Shown here in pieces: positions 54,506 through 63,114 of a stretch of DNA of 64,000 nt. How positions within the stretch are numbered: the first letter of the stretch is position 1; the number at the start of each line of letters is the position of its first letter. A program made the position numbers and the translations under genes. The DNA comes from RYN-230 sp963829725 (GTDB taxonomy: Bacteria; Actinomycetota; Actinomycetes; Streptosporangiales; Streptosporangiaceae): NCBI GenBank assembly GCA_963829725.1, contig CAWHJW010000019.1, positions 463,998-527,997 of the forward strand, given 5' to 3'. A model generated the notes under the pieces. That model worked only from the letters and a program-made list of their open reading frames with translations, ran no database searches and was not told where the DNA came from.

Positions 54506-54772
54506 ATGAGCATTGAGTCGCTGCGGTCAGTTCGTGATCATCTATCGGAGTTTGTCGACCGCGTCGAGGGTCAGCATGAGCGCATCGTGCTGACCCGGAA
54601 CGGCCACGCGGCCGCCGTCCTGATCAGCCCCGAAGACCTTGCCCAGCTCGAAGAGACGATCGACGTCCTGAGTGATCCTGCCGCGCTTGCTGACATCCGC
54701 GAAGCTGACGAAGCTTACGTGCGGGGCGATGTCGTCCGCGGCGTGGAGGCCGTCCGCCAGCTGCGCGAGTGA
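54506..54772 (+). CDS. YefM/Phd-type antitoxin
   Basis: 88 aa from ATG 54506 (GTG 54500 possible). SLRSVRDHLSEFVDRVEGQH and IVLTRNGHAAAVLISPEDLA form the Phd fold; acidic tail IREADEAYVRGDVV. Overlaps the toxin by 4 bp. Confidence 0.9.
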   Translation: MSIESLRSVRDHLSEFVDRVEGQHERIVLTRNGHAAAVLISPEDLAQLEETIDVLSDPAALADIREADEAYVRGDVVRGVEAVRQLRE

Positions 54773-55056
54773 CCAGCGAAGGTGCTGGCGATTACGAACT
54801 CGTCCTGACCCCGCCAGCGCGCCGTGCCCTGACGGGGAAGCTGCCCGAACCAGTCGCCGCAGCAGTAATCGAGTTCCTGACCACCGCGCTGATCCACCAG
54901 CCACACCGGGTAGGAAAGCCATTGCGTGATGACCTGGCTGGCGTGTGGTCAGCCCGCCGGGGAACCTACCGTGTTCTCTACCGCATCCGTGAAGATCTCC
55001 GCGAGGTAATCGTCCTCCGCGTCGAACATCGCCGCGACGCCTATCGTCCGTTGTAG
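54769..55056 (+). CDS. relE: RelE/ParE-superfamily toxin
   Basis: 95 aa from GTG 54769. YELVLTPPARRALTGKLPEP, GKPLRDDLAGVWSARRGTYR, VLYRIREDLREVIVLRVEHR, DAYR: a standard RelE with the basic R-x-G-x-YR-x-Y core that cleaves mRNA on the ribosome. Confidence 0.92.
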   Translation: MTSEGAGDYELVLTPPARRALTGKLPEPVAAAVIEFLTTALIHQPHRVGKPLRDDLAGVWSARRGTYRVLYRIREDLREVIVLRVEHRRDAYRPL

Positions 55057-55449
55057 CTACCGGGGACGTCACGGCTCAATCGATATCCGGATCTGCCGCG
55101 GTGAGGTATGCCGGAACACTGAGTTCTTGCGGGCTGAGCCGAGATGCGCAGAAGCCGGATTCCAAGCTGGAGGTCAGCCGGACCACGGAGGACACATCGC
55201 GGGGGTTGACGCTGCAGATCTGGGTGCTAGTCACGGAGAGTAGCTACTCGATTCGAACCGTCCGCACGATATCCGCCATTACGTGCGGGTTGAAGGGTCG
55301 GGTTCGGGTGGCTGGCCCGCCGCGCATATCAGGTCGGTCTGCGCTGCGGCCCAGCGTGGGGCGGCCCGAGGTGCCGTCTTGCGCGGCTGGGAGGATTTTC
55401 ACGGGGAGCAACCGGTTGGGTGCGGCGGGCCGGCGCGGCGGTGTTGCTA
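55057..55449. other. Intergenic region, nothing identified
   Basis: No frame with family features, no repeat match elsewhere in the window. Confidence 0.45.
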
Positions 55450-55926
55450 ATGTCGCGCTGGCCCAGCCAGCAGCTGCTGCTGGCGCTGGATAACTGCGAG
55501 CTGGCCACGACCGGTTCTGAGGACGAGGTGCTCGGCACGGTCGCCGCGGCCTTCGGCTCACACCGGGCACGCTGCGGCACGGAGCATGTAACCGTCATAC
55601 GGGCCAACCCATTCGACGACGAGGTCAAGGGCCGCCAGGTTGTGACACAAGTCCTGATCATCGACGATGAGCACGCGGCGGCTGATGTCGGCCGTGCGTC
55701 AGCGGCGCTGACCGCGCGGATCGCGGCGGAGCAACGCGAGTACTACCGGATCCACCTTCCCCAACAGAGCGTGACCGTGGTCGCCGATCCGGGTCTCGGC
55801 GTGTACTGGGTCAAGACGACGGACGGCACGCAACGGCTGCCAGGCCCAGGCGGCGAGAGGCCCGCCGGGCTCACCGCGGCTGAGCGCCTCGGCCGCAGGC
55901 TCGGCGGCGTGGTCGAGGCCGCATAG
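55450..55926 (+). CDS. Hypothetical protein
   Basis: 158 aa from ATG 55450 (or 55420). Good codon usage. WPSQQLLLALDNCELATTGS, ARCGTEHVTVIRANPFDDEV and YYRIHLPQQSVTVVADPGLG suggest a mixed alpha/beta protein; no family recognised. Stands alone between two TA units. Confidence 0.55.
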   Translation: MSRWPSQQLLLALDNCELATTGSEDEVLGTVAAAFGSHRARCGTEHVTVIRANPFDDEVKGRQVVTQVLIIDDEHAAADVGRASAALTARIAAEQREYYRIHLPQQSVTVVADPGLGVYWVKTTDGTQRLPGPGGERPAGLTAAERLGRRLGGVVEAA

Positions 55927-56399
55927 CGCAACGCCGACGACCGCCGCAGCCGTCGCGGCTGGCTCTGAGGCGCGTCATTGCACAGCACGGACTTGATCAC
56001 TATTGATGCGCAGGACGTGGCGGCGGTGGTGCTGCTGGGCTCGAATGCTCGATCGCTGCGGTGACCTGCAATTCCTCGTAACGACGCGGGGCTGTTATGC
56101 GGCGATTTGATACTCGCTCGTGAGCCCGCTATATGAGTCAAGCTTGGTAGGCCTTGGCCCTGCGCGGATGACTCCGCCCATGTGCAGTGGATGAACTCAG
56201 CCGTCGCTGGATCACTCCTGCGGCGTGGTGTGTGAAGACGGCACCGCATGGGACGCCCGTTGATGGCCCACTCCCGGCGCCTCTGACATCTGCCCGGGCC
56301 CCGGCGGAACGGGCATCGCGCCCCGCGCGTACACCGCATAGGTCAGCCGCCGGCACGACCTCAGCCTCGCCCTAGCGATGCCAGCCACAGCATCGCGGT
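55927..56399. other. Region without supported gene; possible Uma2 scrap
   Basis: Around 56220-56290 the minus strand reads APGVGHQRASHAV, similar to the Uma2 fragment at 46.2 kb, in the same relative place before an att-like repeat. Too short to be certain. Confidence 0.4.
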
Positions 56400-56740
56400 C
56401 ACCGGAATGTTCAACGCACACCACACGAGCACGCCTGAGCTGTCATCGGGAACCAATCCGCGCGGCTCAGTGCCAACTGCAGGTGCCCAGAACGACGGTC
56501 AGATGACGGTCAGACGATCTTGGAATGTGTCCAGACAGGCCTCAAACTATACTCTGACCTGGTACTTCTTGTGGAGCTAAGCGGGCTCGAACCGCTGACC
56601 TCTTGCATGCCATCTCACGGCAGGACGTCCACCCGAATCTATCCGTGCTGGTCACCGTCCTCCCGCGTCCCTGCAAGTCCGCCGGCGTCCGCACCAGTTG
56701 CGGTACTTTCCTGCTGTACTCAGCTCCCCGTCCTTCTGTT
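56400..56740. repeat. att-like repeat 4 with tRNA-Ala(GGC) 3' half
   Basis: tRNA-Ala 3' half at 56572-56613. Left flank (AACGACGGTCAGATGACGG) and further bases match 46.4-46.53 kb; right flank to 56735 matches the other copies (GGTCACCGTCCTCC, AGTTGCGGTACTTTCC). RHH/PIN follow. Confidence 0.85.
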
Positions 56741-56825
56741 CCGGCTCGCGCCCTGCCGATCCGCCGCAGGAGCCTCGGGTTCCTGGCTCCAGGATACTGT
56801 CCTACTGCTGTGCTACCTTAGCCGT

Positions 56826-57104
56826 ATGGCTGTCCGCAAAAAGCGCTCCATCTCTCTGCCCCCCGACCTGGACGCGGAAATCGCTGCCGCCGCCGAGCAC
56901 GCCGGGATGACCTACAGCTCCTGGCTCGCGGCCACCGCCCGCAAGGAATTCACTATCCGGGCCGGCCTGGCCGCCGTAGCCCAGTTCGAGGACGAGCACG
57001 GCGCCTTCACCCCCGACGAACTCACTGACGCCGACCAGTGGGCCGCCGAGGCCACCGAGCGGGCCAGCCGCAGCGGCACCAGCACCCGGCGGCGCAGCGC
57101 CTGA
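56826..57104 (+). CDS. Ribbon-helix-helix antitoxin
   Basis: 92 aa. VRKKRSISLPPDLDAEIAAA and EHAGMTYSSWLAATARKEFT form the RHH domain; acidic C-terminus DADQWAAEATERAS. No ribosome site before ATG 56826, so probably leaderless. Stop overlaps the toxin ATG. Confidence 0.85.
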   Translation: MAVRKKRSISLPPDLDAEIAAAAEHAGMTYSSWLAATARKEFTIRAGLAAVAQFEDEHGAFTPDELTDADQWAAEATERASRSGTSTRRRSA

Positions 57105-57484
57105 TGGGCGTCACCTACGACACCGGCGCCCTGGTCGCCGCTGACCGCGGCGAGCGCCGCCAGTGGGCCCGCCACCGCGCCCTGCTGAACCGCCGCGAAG
57201 TCCCCGTCGTGCCCGCACCGGTCCTGGCCCAGGCCTGGCGCGGCGGCAGCCGCCAGGCCCTGCTATCCCGGCTCCTGACCGGCTGCGACACCGAAGCCCT
57301 GGACGACACCCGGGCCCGCGCCACCGGCGCGCTCGCCGCCCGCTCAGCCACCACCGACATCGTCAACGCATGCGTCGTCGAAGGCGCCTTGCGCCGCCGC
57401 GACCTGATCATCAGCTCCGACCCCGGCGACCTCCAGGCCATCGCCGCCGCCATCAGCCGCCGCCTCGAAATCGACCACCCCTGA
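57104..57484 (+). CDS. vapC: PIN-domain toxin (VapC-like)
   Basis: 126 aa from ATG 57104. TYDTGALVAADRGERRQWAR (first Asp), VVPAPVLAQAWRGGSRQ (Glu position replaced in part), ATTDIVNACVVEGALRRRDL and IISSDPGDLQAIA (Asp). PIN ribonuclease paired with the RHH protein upstream. Confidence 0.87.
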   Translation: MGVTYDTGALVAADRGERRQWARHRALLNRREVPVVPAPVLAQAWRGGSRQALLSRLLTGCDTEALDDTRARATGALAARSATTDIVNACVVEGALRRRDLIISSDPGDLQAIAAAISRRLEIDHP

Positions 57485-57873
57485 CCACAACTCCCCCGGC
57501 CGGCCATGTCACCAGACCACCGGAACCGGCCCTCTCCCCCGCCGCCAGCACCGGGCACCCTGGCACAAAGACAACGCCGCCCGGACCAATCCACAGCCTG
57601 GACGGCCCTTCTCCGCGTCACAGACCCCTCCGAGCACCTACGCACGCTCCTGCCTCCCTCTCCCACTCCTGGTCAGACATTGCCGGTGAAGATCTCGCGG
57701 TTCACCTCTTCAAGGCGGGACTGCGCAGGCTGGCCTGACGCCGCCGCCCTGAGGAAAATCGAGGCCAGCCGCAAGGTAATCGCAACGCTCGCCCAGTTGA
57801 CTACTCCCAGCAAGCATGCGCGGCTGCCGGATGCCCGGTAGCCGGTCTGGCGCATCCATGGGAGGACCTACCG
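57485..57873. other. Intergenic region, nothing identified
   Basis: Only Pro/Thr-rich shadow frames. A ribosome site GGAGG at 57861 belongs to the lipoprotein gene that follows. Confidence 0.45.
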
Positions 57874-58290
57874 TTGCCCGGCCTCAGCCAAGTTCCGCTC
57901 CGACTGTGTTCCTGGCATTTCCTGCACGCCCGGCTCCCAGCAGCCGGTCTGGCAATATTCACCGCCATCGTGGTGGCTGGTTGCGGCGGGGGGAGCTCCA
58001 CACCCACGTCCTCGGCTTCCTCATCGCCCCCTGCTGGGCAGCTGACCAGTGGTGTCAGCAAATGCCTCAAGAAGCACGGCGTCCGCCTGCCGTCCGGACA
58101 GCTCGGCGGAGGCGGTGGGCAGCCGCCCTCGGGCGGGAGTCCGCCCTCGGGCGGGAGCCCGAGGGTGGGCGGGAATCCGGCGGGAACCTGGGCGGCCTGG
58201 GCAAGGCACTCAAAGCCTGCGGGGTCAACTTGCCCCAGGGCGCTGGCCCAGGCGGCTGATTCCCTGAGCCATCAGGCGCGGCGGGCATGA
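57874..58290 (+). CDS. Small Gly-rich lipoprotein, probably frameshifted near its C-terminus
   Basis: Starts at TTG 57874 after GGGAGGACC. Signal LAIFTAIVVAGCGGG has a lipobox (VAGC). Then VSKCLKKHGVRLPSG and a GGGQPPSGGSPPSGGSP linker. The matching second half, LGKALKACGVNLPQGAGPGG, is in another frame from about 58160 (stop 58257-58259), while the open frame ends in unrelated residues at 58290. The two CGVxLPxG-like modules suggest a metal- or ligand-binding surface protein. Sits upstream of an ABC permease. Confidence 0.6.
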   Translation: MPGLSQVPLRLCSWHFLHARLPAAGLAIFTAIVVAGCGGGSSTPTSSASSSPPAGQLTSGVSKCLKKHGVRLPSGQLGGGGGQPPSGGSPPSGGSPRVGGNPAGTWAAWARHSKPAGSTCPRALAQAADSLSHQARRA

Positions 58291-58382
58291 CGTCCGTCTC
58301 AGCCGCCTGCCACCGGCGCCGCCATCCACTGAAGGTGCGGGAAATTCCGGTGCCCTAAGGCATCTGTGAAGGAGAGATCTGC

Positions 58383-59825
58383 ATGTTTTTCACGTATTTG
58401 CGCCGCGAACTGCGGCGCAGGAGGCGCCAGGCCAGTTTCATCGCCCTGGGGATTGCTGTCGGCATCGGCCTCGTCATTACCGTCACCGCCGCGTCGAGCG
58501 GCGTGAAGAATGCGCAGGGGAAGGTGCTGCATGCGCTGTACGGGGTCGGCACGGATGTCACCGTGACCCAGTCTCCCAAGGCCGGCTCGGGGGCCCCGGC
58601 CGGGTTCGGCTTCCGGGGACGCTCGGGCGCGTCAGGCGGAACTAAGATCAGCGTTGACATCCTGGTCAATCCCAGCCTGGGCACTCTGGGCTCGTCGACG
58701 GTGACGTCGATCTCCCAGCTGAAGCATGTGTCCGCGGCGGCAGGCGGCCTGACCCTGACCGACATGAAGATTTCCGGGAAGATCCCCAAGTTCTCCAGCG
58801 GTGGCGGGGTCCCGAGCAGTGGCGCGGGCGGGGGGAACTTCCGGGGCAGCATCAAGAGCAGTTCTTTCACCGTCAGCGGAGTAGACCTGGCCACCGCGAA
58901 AGTCGGCCCGCTGAGCTCGGGGAAGCTCAAGTCCGGCGCCACGTTCTCCACCTCGGATGCTCACTCTGACGTGGCGGTCGTGGACGCCAACTACGCGACA
59001 CAGAAACGGCTGGCCGTCGGCTCGACGGTGACCATCGCCAAGAAGAGATTTAAGGTGATCGGGATTGTCAGCGTCCCGCAGGGCAGCAGTCCGCCCGACA
59101 TCTACATCCCGCTGGCCCGGGCCCAGTCCCTGGCGGGCATGAGCGGCAAGGTCAACACCATTTACGTCGCTGCCACCAGCGCCGCGAACATCGGCGGGGT
59201 GTCCAGGGAAATTTCCTCACTGCTGCCCAAGGCGACCGTGACAACCTCCAGCTCCCTGGCCAGCGAGGTGACCGGCTCGCTGTCCAGCGCCTCCAGCCTG
59301 GCTAACAACCTCGGCAAGTGGCTCGCGGTCGCCGTGCTTATCGCCGCGTTCCTGCTGGCCAGCCTGCTAACCATGTCCGCGGTGTCACGCCGGGTACGCG
59401 AATTCGGCACGCTGAAGGCACTCGGCTGGCGGAGCCGGCGGATCATCGGCCAGGTGATGGGCGAGTCGATCACTATCGGCATTGTGGGGGGCGCGGCCGG
59501 TGTCGCACTCGGCTTCGCCGGAGCCGCCATCGTGTCCAGCGTGGCTCCGTCACTGACCGCTTCGGTCGGGACCACCACCGGTTCCGCGGCGACGGGCGGC
59601 GCCCAGGCCGCAGGCGGGTTCGGACCGCCCGGCGGCGGCGGTCCCGCCAGGACAGCCGCGAGCACACCCCATTCCGTCGCGGTTCACCTCACTGCGTCAG
59701 TCACGGTCAGCGCCGTGATCCTCGCCGTGGTGCTGGCCATCGCCGGCGGCCTGATCGCAGGGTCTTTCGGCGGCTGGCGGGCCGCCCGGCTGCGGCCAGC
59801 CGCAGCCCTCGCCCGGGTCGAATGA
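58383..59825 (+). CDS. FtsX/MacB-type ABC permease
   Basis: 480 aa. Helix 1 ASFIALGIAVGIGLVITVTA; a large extracytoplasmic MacB-PCD-like domain with Gly/Ser-rich loops; then three FtsX helices (WLAVAVLIAAFLLASLLTMS, GESITIGIVGGAAGVALGFA, final VSAVILAVVLAIAGGLIAGS). AAALARVE is the typical end. AAGGAGAG precedes the ATG. Works with the ATPase downstream, either as a mechanotransmitting exporter or in sensing. Confidence 0.9.
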   Translation: MFFTYLRRELRRRRRQASFIALGIAVGIGLVITVTAASSGVKNAQGKVLHALYGVGTDVTVTQSPKAGSGAPAGFGFRGRSGASGGTKISVDILVNPSLGTLGSSTVTSISQLKHVSAAAGGLTLTDMKISGKIPKFSSGGGVPSSGAGGGNFRGSIKSSSFTVSGVDLATAKVGPLSSGKLKSGATFSTSDAHSDVAVVDANYATQKRLAVGSTVTIAKKRFKVIGIVSVPQGSSPPDIYIPLARAQSLAGMSGKVNTIYVAATSAANIGGVSREISSLLPKATVTTSSSLASEVTGSLSSASSLANNLGKWLAVAVLIAAFLLASLLTMSAVSRRVREFGTLKALGWRSRRIIGQVMGESITIGIVGGAAGVALGFAGAAIVSSVAPSLTASVGTTTGSAATGGAQAAGGFGPPGGGGPARTAASTPHSVAVHLTASVTVSAVILAVVLAIAGGLIAGSFGGWRAARLRPAAALARVE

Positions 59826-59828
59826 CGA

Positions 59829-59852
59829 GGCCGGGCCGTTCCCGGCCCGGCC
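59829..59852. other. Intercistronic hairpin
   Basis: GGCCGGGCCG-TTCC-CGGCCCGGCC, perfect 10-bp stem, between permease stop and ATPase start. Without a T-tract it may tune the ratio of the two subunits by mRNA processing or partial termination. Confidence 0.6.
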
Positions 59853-59869
59853 ATGACGGAAAGGACATC

Positions 59870-60541
59870 ATGTACACGCTGGCAAACGTGACGAAGGACT
59901 ACCAGAAAGGCCGCGGCACCGTGCACGCCCTTGCCGGGGTGGACCTCGTCCTCGAAGACCGGGCATGGCTGGCCATCCAGGGGCCAACAGGGCACGGTAA
60001 ATCCACCCTCCTGCAGATACTGGGCGGGCTGGACCGGCCCACCTCAGGCACGGTGGAACTAGACGGCCAGAACCTGGCCCTGATGCGGGAAAGCAAGGTC
60101 ACAAAGGTCCGCGCGGCGTCGATCGGGTTCATCTTCCAGACGTTCAACTTGATCCCGACACTGAACGCGCTGGAAAACGTCGAAGTCGCCCTCGTGCCAC
60201 TGGGCGCCGGGTCGGCCCAGCGCCGGAGGAGGGCCGCAGCGGCGCTGGAAAACGTCGGGCTCGGAGAACGCCTGCACCACCTGCCCTCCGAACTGTCGGG
60301 CGGGCAGCAGCAGCGGGTAGCCATCGCCCGCGCGCTGGTAAAGGACCCGAAAGTCCTGCTCGCCGACGAGCCGACCGGAAACCTTGACGAGGGAACCCGC
60401 GACGACATCATGAAACTGCTGGAAAAACTCTGGCAGGACCACGGCCTGACCCTCGTCCTGGTCACCCACGACAGCTCAGTCGCCCGCCGCGCCCAGCAGG
60501 TCGGCATCATGCGCAACGGCCGGCTGTCGATCAGGTCCTGA
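59870..60541 (+). CDS. MacB/LolD-type ABC ATPase
   Basis: 223 aa from ATG 59870. Walker A is GPTGHGKST, slightly unusual (His where Ser/Ala is common), signature LSGGQQQRVAIARAL, Walker B VLLADEPTGNLDE, switch His VTHDSS. Partner of the FtsX-like permease. A longer upstream frame is a shadow of the permease. Confidence 0.92.
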   Translation: MYTLANVTKDYQKGRGTVHALAGVDLVLEDRAWLAIQGPTGHGKSTLLQILGGLDRPTSGTVELDGQNLALMRESKVTKVRAASIGFIFQTFNLIPTLNALENVEVALVPLGAGSAQRRRRAAAALENVGLGERLHHLPSELSGGQQQRVAIARALVKDPKVLLADEPTGNLDEGTRDDIMKLLEKLWQDHGLTLVLVTHDSSVARRAQQVGIMRNGRLSIRS

Positions 60542-60739
60542 CCCAGGTCCCTGTCAACGTCGGCGGCACTCACGGGAAGGATCATCGCTTACCCTTGTGC
60601 ACCAGCCTGATTCCCTGGCGGGCCCAGGACGCGCGCCGGACCGACTGGCGAATTAGCCCCGGGTACCGCGAGATCACCTTCCGCGAGCTGCGGCGTGTCC
60701 CGTAGCGGTCTTGATCATCGTGTTTGTGATCATGCCGGG
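60542..60739. other. Intergenic region, IS-end-like sequence near 60697
   Basis: GTGTCCCGTAGCGGTCTTGA resembles the end at 51254. No gene. Confidence 0.4.
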
Positions 60740-60895
60740 CGTGCGATTTTGAGGTTCTCCCTCTTCTCGTCCCTCATCTGGCCGGGCTGGCCATCGATGG
60801 TGTCGTCATCGCGGGCAGGTCGGTGCGTGTGCTGGCCCGGGCCTATCCGCTACAGCAGGCGGACTTGCAGTCTGGAGGGTGGTGTGAGGCTGTGA
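60740..60895 (+). pseudogene. ISL3-like transposase N-terminal scrap
   Basis: The frame from 60756 reads VPHLAGLAIDGVVIAGRSVR and VLARAYPLQQ, the typical start of ISL3 transposases before their zinc knuckle. The rest is missing and the sensor kinase ends 20 bp further on. Confidence 0.6.
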
Positions 60896-60913
60896 GGTCG
60901 CTGGCCGCGCGGG

Positions 60914-62389
60914 CTAGCTGCGGCTGGCCGTCTCGCTGGCCGCAGGGGCCAGCGGCAGCCTGACCGTGAAGGCGGCGCCGCGGCCCGGCCCCGTGCCGAC
61001 CGTGATGGTCCCGTCGTGGGCTGCGACCAGGGCGGCGGCGATGGACAGGCCGAGCCCGTTGCCGCCCCGGGCCCGGCTGCGGGCCCGGTCGGTGCGGTAG
61101 AACCGCTCGAACACGCGGGACGCCTGGTCGGCGGTCATGCCAGGACCCTGGTCGGCCACGATCAGCTCAGCCCCCCCAGCCCGATCCCGCACGGTGACGC
61201 CGACCGCTGATCCCCGCGGGGTGTGCTGCAGGGCGTTGCCGATCAGGTTGTCGGCCACCTGGCGCAGCCGTTCCGCGTCCCCGTCCACGATGACCGGGGC
61301 GTCCGCGTGCAGGCCGATCGGGCGGCCGGGCTGGATGAGGCGGGCGGCCAGCACGGAACGGGCGGCGATGCTGGACAGGTCAACCGGATGCCGGTCCACC
61401 GGGCGGTCCTGATCGAACTGGGCCAGCATCAGCAGGTCCTCCACCAGCCGGCCCATCCGGGTGGCTTCGGCGTGGATGAGCGTCATCAGCCTCAGCAGCT
61501 CCGCCGCGCTGGCGCCTGTTCCCTGCTGCAGAGAGAACTCGGCCAGGCCCCGTACGGACGTCAGCGGGGTGCGCAGTTCGTGGCTGGCATCGGCCACGAA
61601 CTGCCGCATCCGGTCCTCGGAGTCCAGGGCGCGTGCCTCACCGTCTTCCCGGGCCCGATAGGCGGCCTCGATCCGGGCCAGCATCGTGTTGAGGGACTCG
61701 GCCAGCCGGCCCACCTCAGTGTTGCGCGGCGGGTGGTCGATGCGCCGGGACAGGTCCCCGGCGGCGATCGCCGCCGCCGTGTCCCCGATGCTGGCCAGCG
61801 GGGACAGGCTGATCCGCACCAGGGGAAGGCCGATGCCGGCCAGGAGCACGATGGCGAGGGCCCCGGCGACCGTGTCGGCTACCTCCAGGCGGGTGACGGT
61901 GCTGTTCAGGTTGTCCAGGCTGTAAGCGGTGACGGCGTGCCGCCCGCCGGGCAGGGTCCGGACCAGGACGCGCCAGGAGTGCCCGGGGTCACCTGCGGCG
62001 GGCGCGGTGAACGGTTGTCCGGGATCCCGCAGACGTGCGGCGCTGATCTGGGGCAGAGCGGCATGATGCGGCGGCGCTTCGATCACCGAGACATGGCCGC
62101 GGGAACTGATGATCTCGATCAGGAACTGGAAGGGCTGACGGGGCTGCCCGGCCGGGGGTGGCCGGGGCAGCCGCCGCGCTCCGGGCAGGCTGCGGCTGCC
62201 CACCGCAGCGAAGTCGCGGAGTTGCTGATCAGCCCGGCCGAGCAGGTACCCGTGCAGCAGGGTCGTCCCGAGCGAGCCCATCACCACCGAGGTGATCATG
62301 ACCAGGAAAGCGGCGACAGCCATCACCCGGACGCGCAGCGACGCCTTAGCCAGCGCCGTCCGCAACCACCGGGCCGGCCGGGATCTCAC
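60914..62389 (-). CDS. HAMP sensor histidine kinase (TcrY/MprB-like)
   Basis: 491 aa. Helix 1 VMAVAAFLVMITSVVMGSLG, an extracellular sensor of about 130 aa, helix 2 VAGALAIVLLAGIGLPLVRI, HAMP, HisKA box QFVADASHELRTPLTSVRGL (phospho-His), N box DNLIGNALQHTP, G boxes ADQGPGM and GGNGLGLSIAAALVAAHDG. Start overlaps the response regulator stop by 4 bp. Likely controls the ABC system that converges on it. Confidence 0.93.
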   Translation of the reverse strand: MRSRPARWLRTALAKASLRVRVMAVAAFLVMITSVVMGSLGTTLLHGYLLGRADQQLRDFAAVGSRSLPGARRLPRPPPAGQPRQPFQFLIEIISSRGHVSVIEAPPHHAALPQISAARLRDPGQPFTAPAAGDPGHSWRVLVRTLPGGRHAVTAYSLDNLNSTVTRLEVADTVAGALAIVLLAGIGLPLVRISLSPLASIGDTAAAIAAGDLSRRIDHPPRNTEVGRLAESLNTMLARIEAAYRAREDGEARALDSEDRMRQFVADASHELRTPLTSVRGLAEFSLQQGTGASAAELLRLMTLIHAEATRMGRLVEDLLMLAQFDQDRPVDRHPVDLSSIAARSVLAARLIQPGRPIGLHADAPVIVDGDAERLRQVADNLIGNALQHTPRGSAVGVTVRDRAGGAELIVADQGPGMTADQASRVFERFYRTDRARSRARGGNGLGLSIAAALVAAHDGTITVGTGPGRGAAFTVRLPLAPAASETASRS

Positions 62390-63114
62390 GGCGGCGGCAC
62401 CCGCAGCATGTAGCCGACACCGCGGATCGTGTGGATCAGCCGCGGCTCACCCTGATCAGCCTTGCGCCGCAGATAACTGATGCAGGGCTCGACCACGCCG
62501 CCGTCACCGCAGAAGCCGTAGTCCCAGACATGGTCGAGGATCTGCGCCTTGCTGAGCACCTGGCCGGCGTTGACCATCAGATACCGCAGCAGCTTGAACT
62601 CGGTCGGCGTCAGGGCCACGGGAGAGCCGTGGCGTCGCACCTCGTGAGTGTCCTCATCCAGTTCCAGGTCCGCCACGACCAGGCGGGAACTCTCCGCCCC
62701 GGGGCCGCCGGAACGCCGCAGCACCGCCCGGATCCGGGCCAGGACCTCGTCCAGGCTGAACGGCTTGGTGATGTAGTCATCCCCGCCCAGGGTCAGCCCG
62801 GCGACCCGCTCATGGACCTGGGTGCGCGCGGTCAGGAAAATGACCGGCACCCGCGGCCCCCCGGACCGGATCGCGCGGACCACCTCAAAGCCATCGCCAT
62901 CCGGGAGCATCACATCCAGCAGGATCAGATCCGGCCGTGATGCCGCCGCGGCCCGCAGCGCGTCCCGGCCGCTGGCCGCCGTCAGCACGTCAAAGCCCGC
63001 GAACCGCAGGGAGCCGGACAGCAGTTCCAGGATCGTCGGGTCATCCTCGACCACCAGCAGCCGGGCTTCGATATGGCGCGCCGGGACCTCCACTCCGCCC
63101 GCTGGGGAACCCAT
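62386..63114 (-). CDS. OmpR/PhoB-type response regulator
   Basis: 242 aa from ATG 63114 (an ATG at 63168 adds 18 residues; neither has a clear ribosome site). Receiver LLVVEDDPTILELLSGSLRF, phospho-Asp in LILLDVMLPDGDGF, Lys in YITKPFS. Winged helix SPVALTPTEFKLLRYLMVNA, then DHVWDYGF, IHTIRGVGYMLR. Partner of the kinase. Confidence 0.93.
   Translation of the reverse strand: MGSPAGGVEVPARHIEARLLVVEDDPTILELLSGSLRFAGFDVLTAASGRDALRAAAASRPDLILLDVMLPDGDGFEVVRAIRSGGPRVPVIFLTARTQVHERVAGLTLGGDDYITKPFSLDEVLARIRAVLRRSGGPGAESSRLVVADLELDEDTHEVRRHGSPVALTPTEFKLLRYLMVNAGQVLSKAQILDHVWDYGFCGDGGVVEPCISYLRRKADQGEPRLIHTIRGVGYMLRVPPP

Noticed and set aside
37524..57484. Classical integron
   Set aside because: No IntI-type integrase with its extra domain, and the repeats are tRNA-derived rather than attC-like stem structures.
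61223..62413. 396-aa plus-strand frame opposite the sensor kinase
   Set aside because: Antisense shadow of a canonical histidine kinase.
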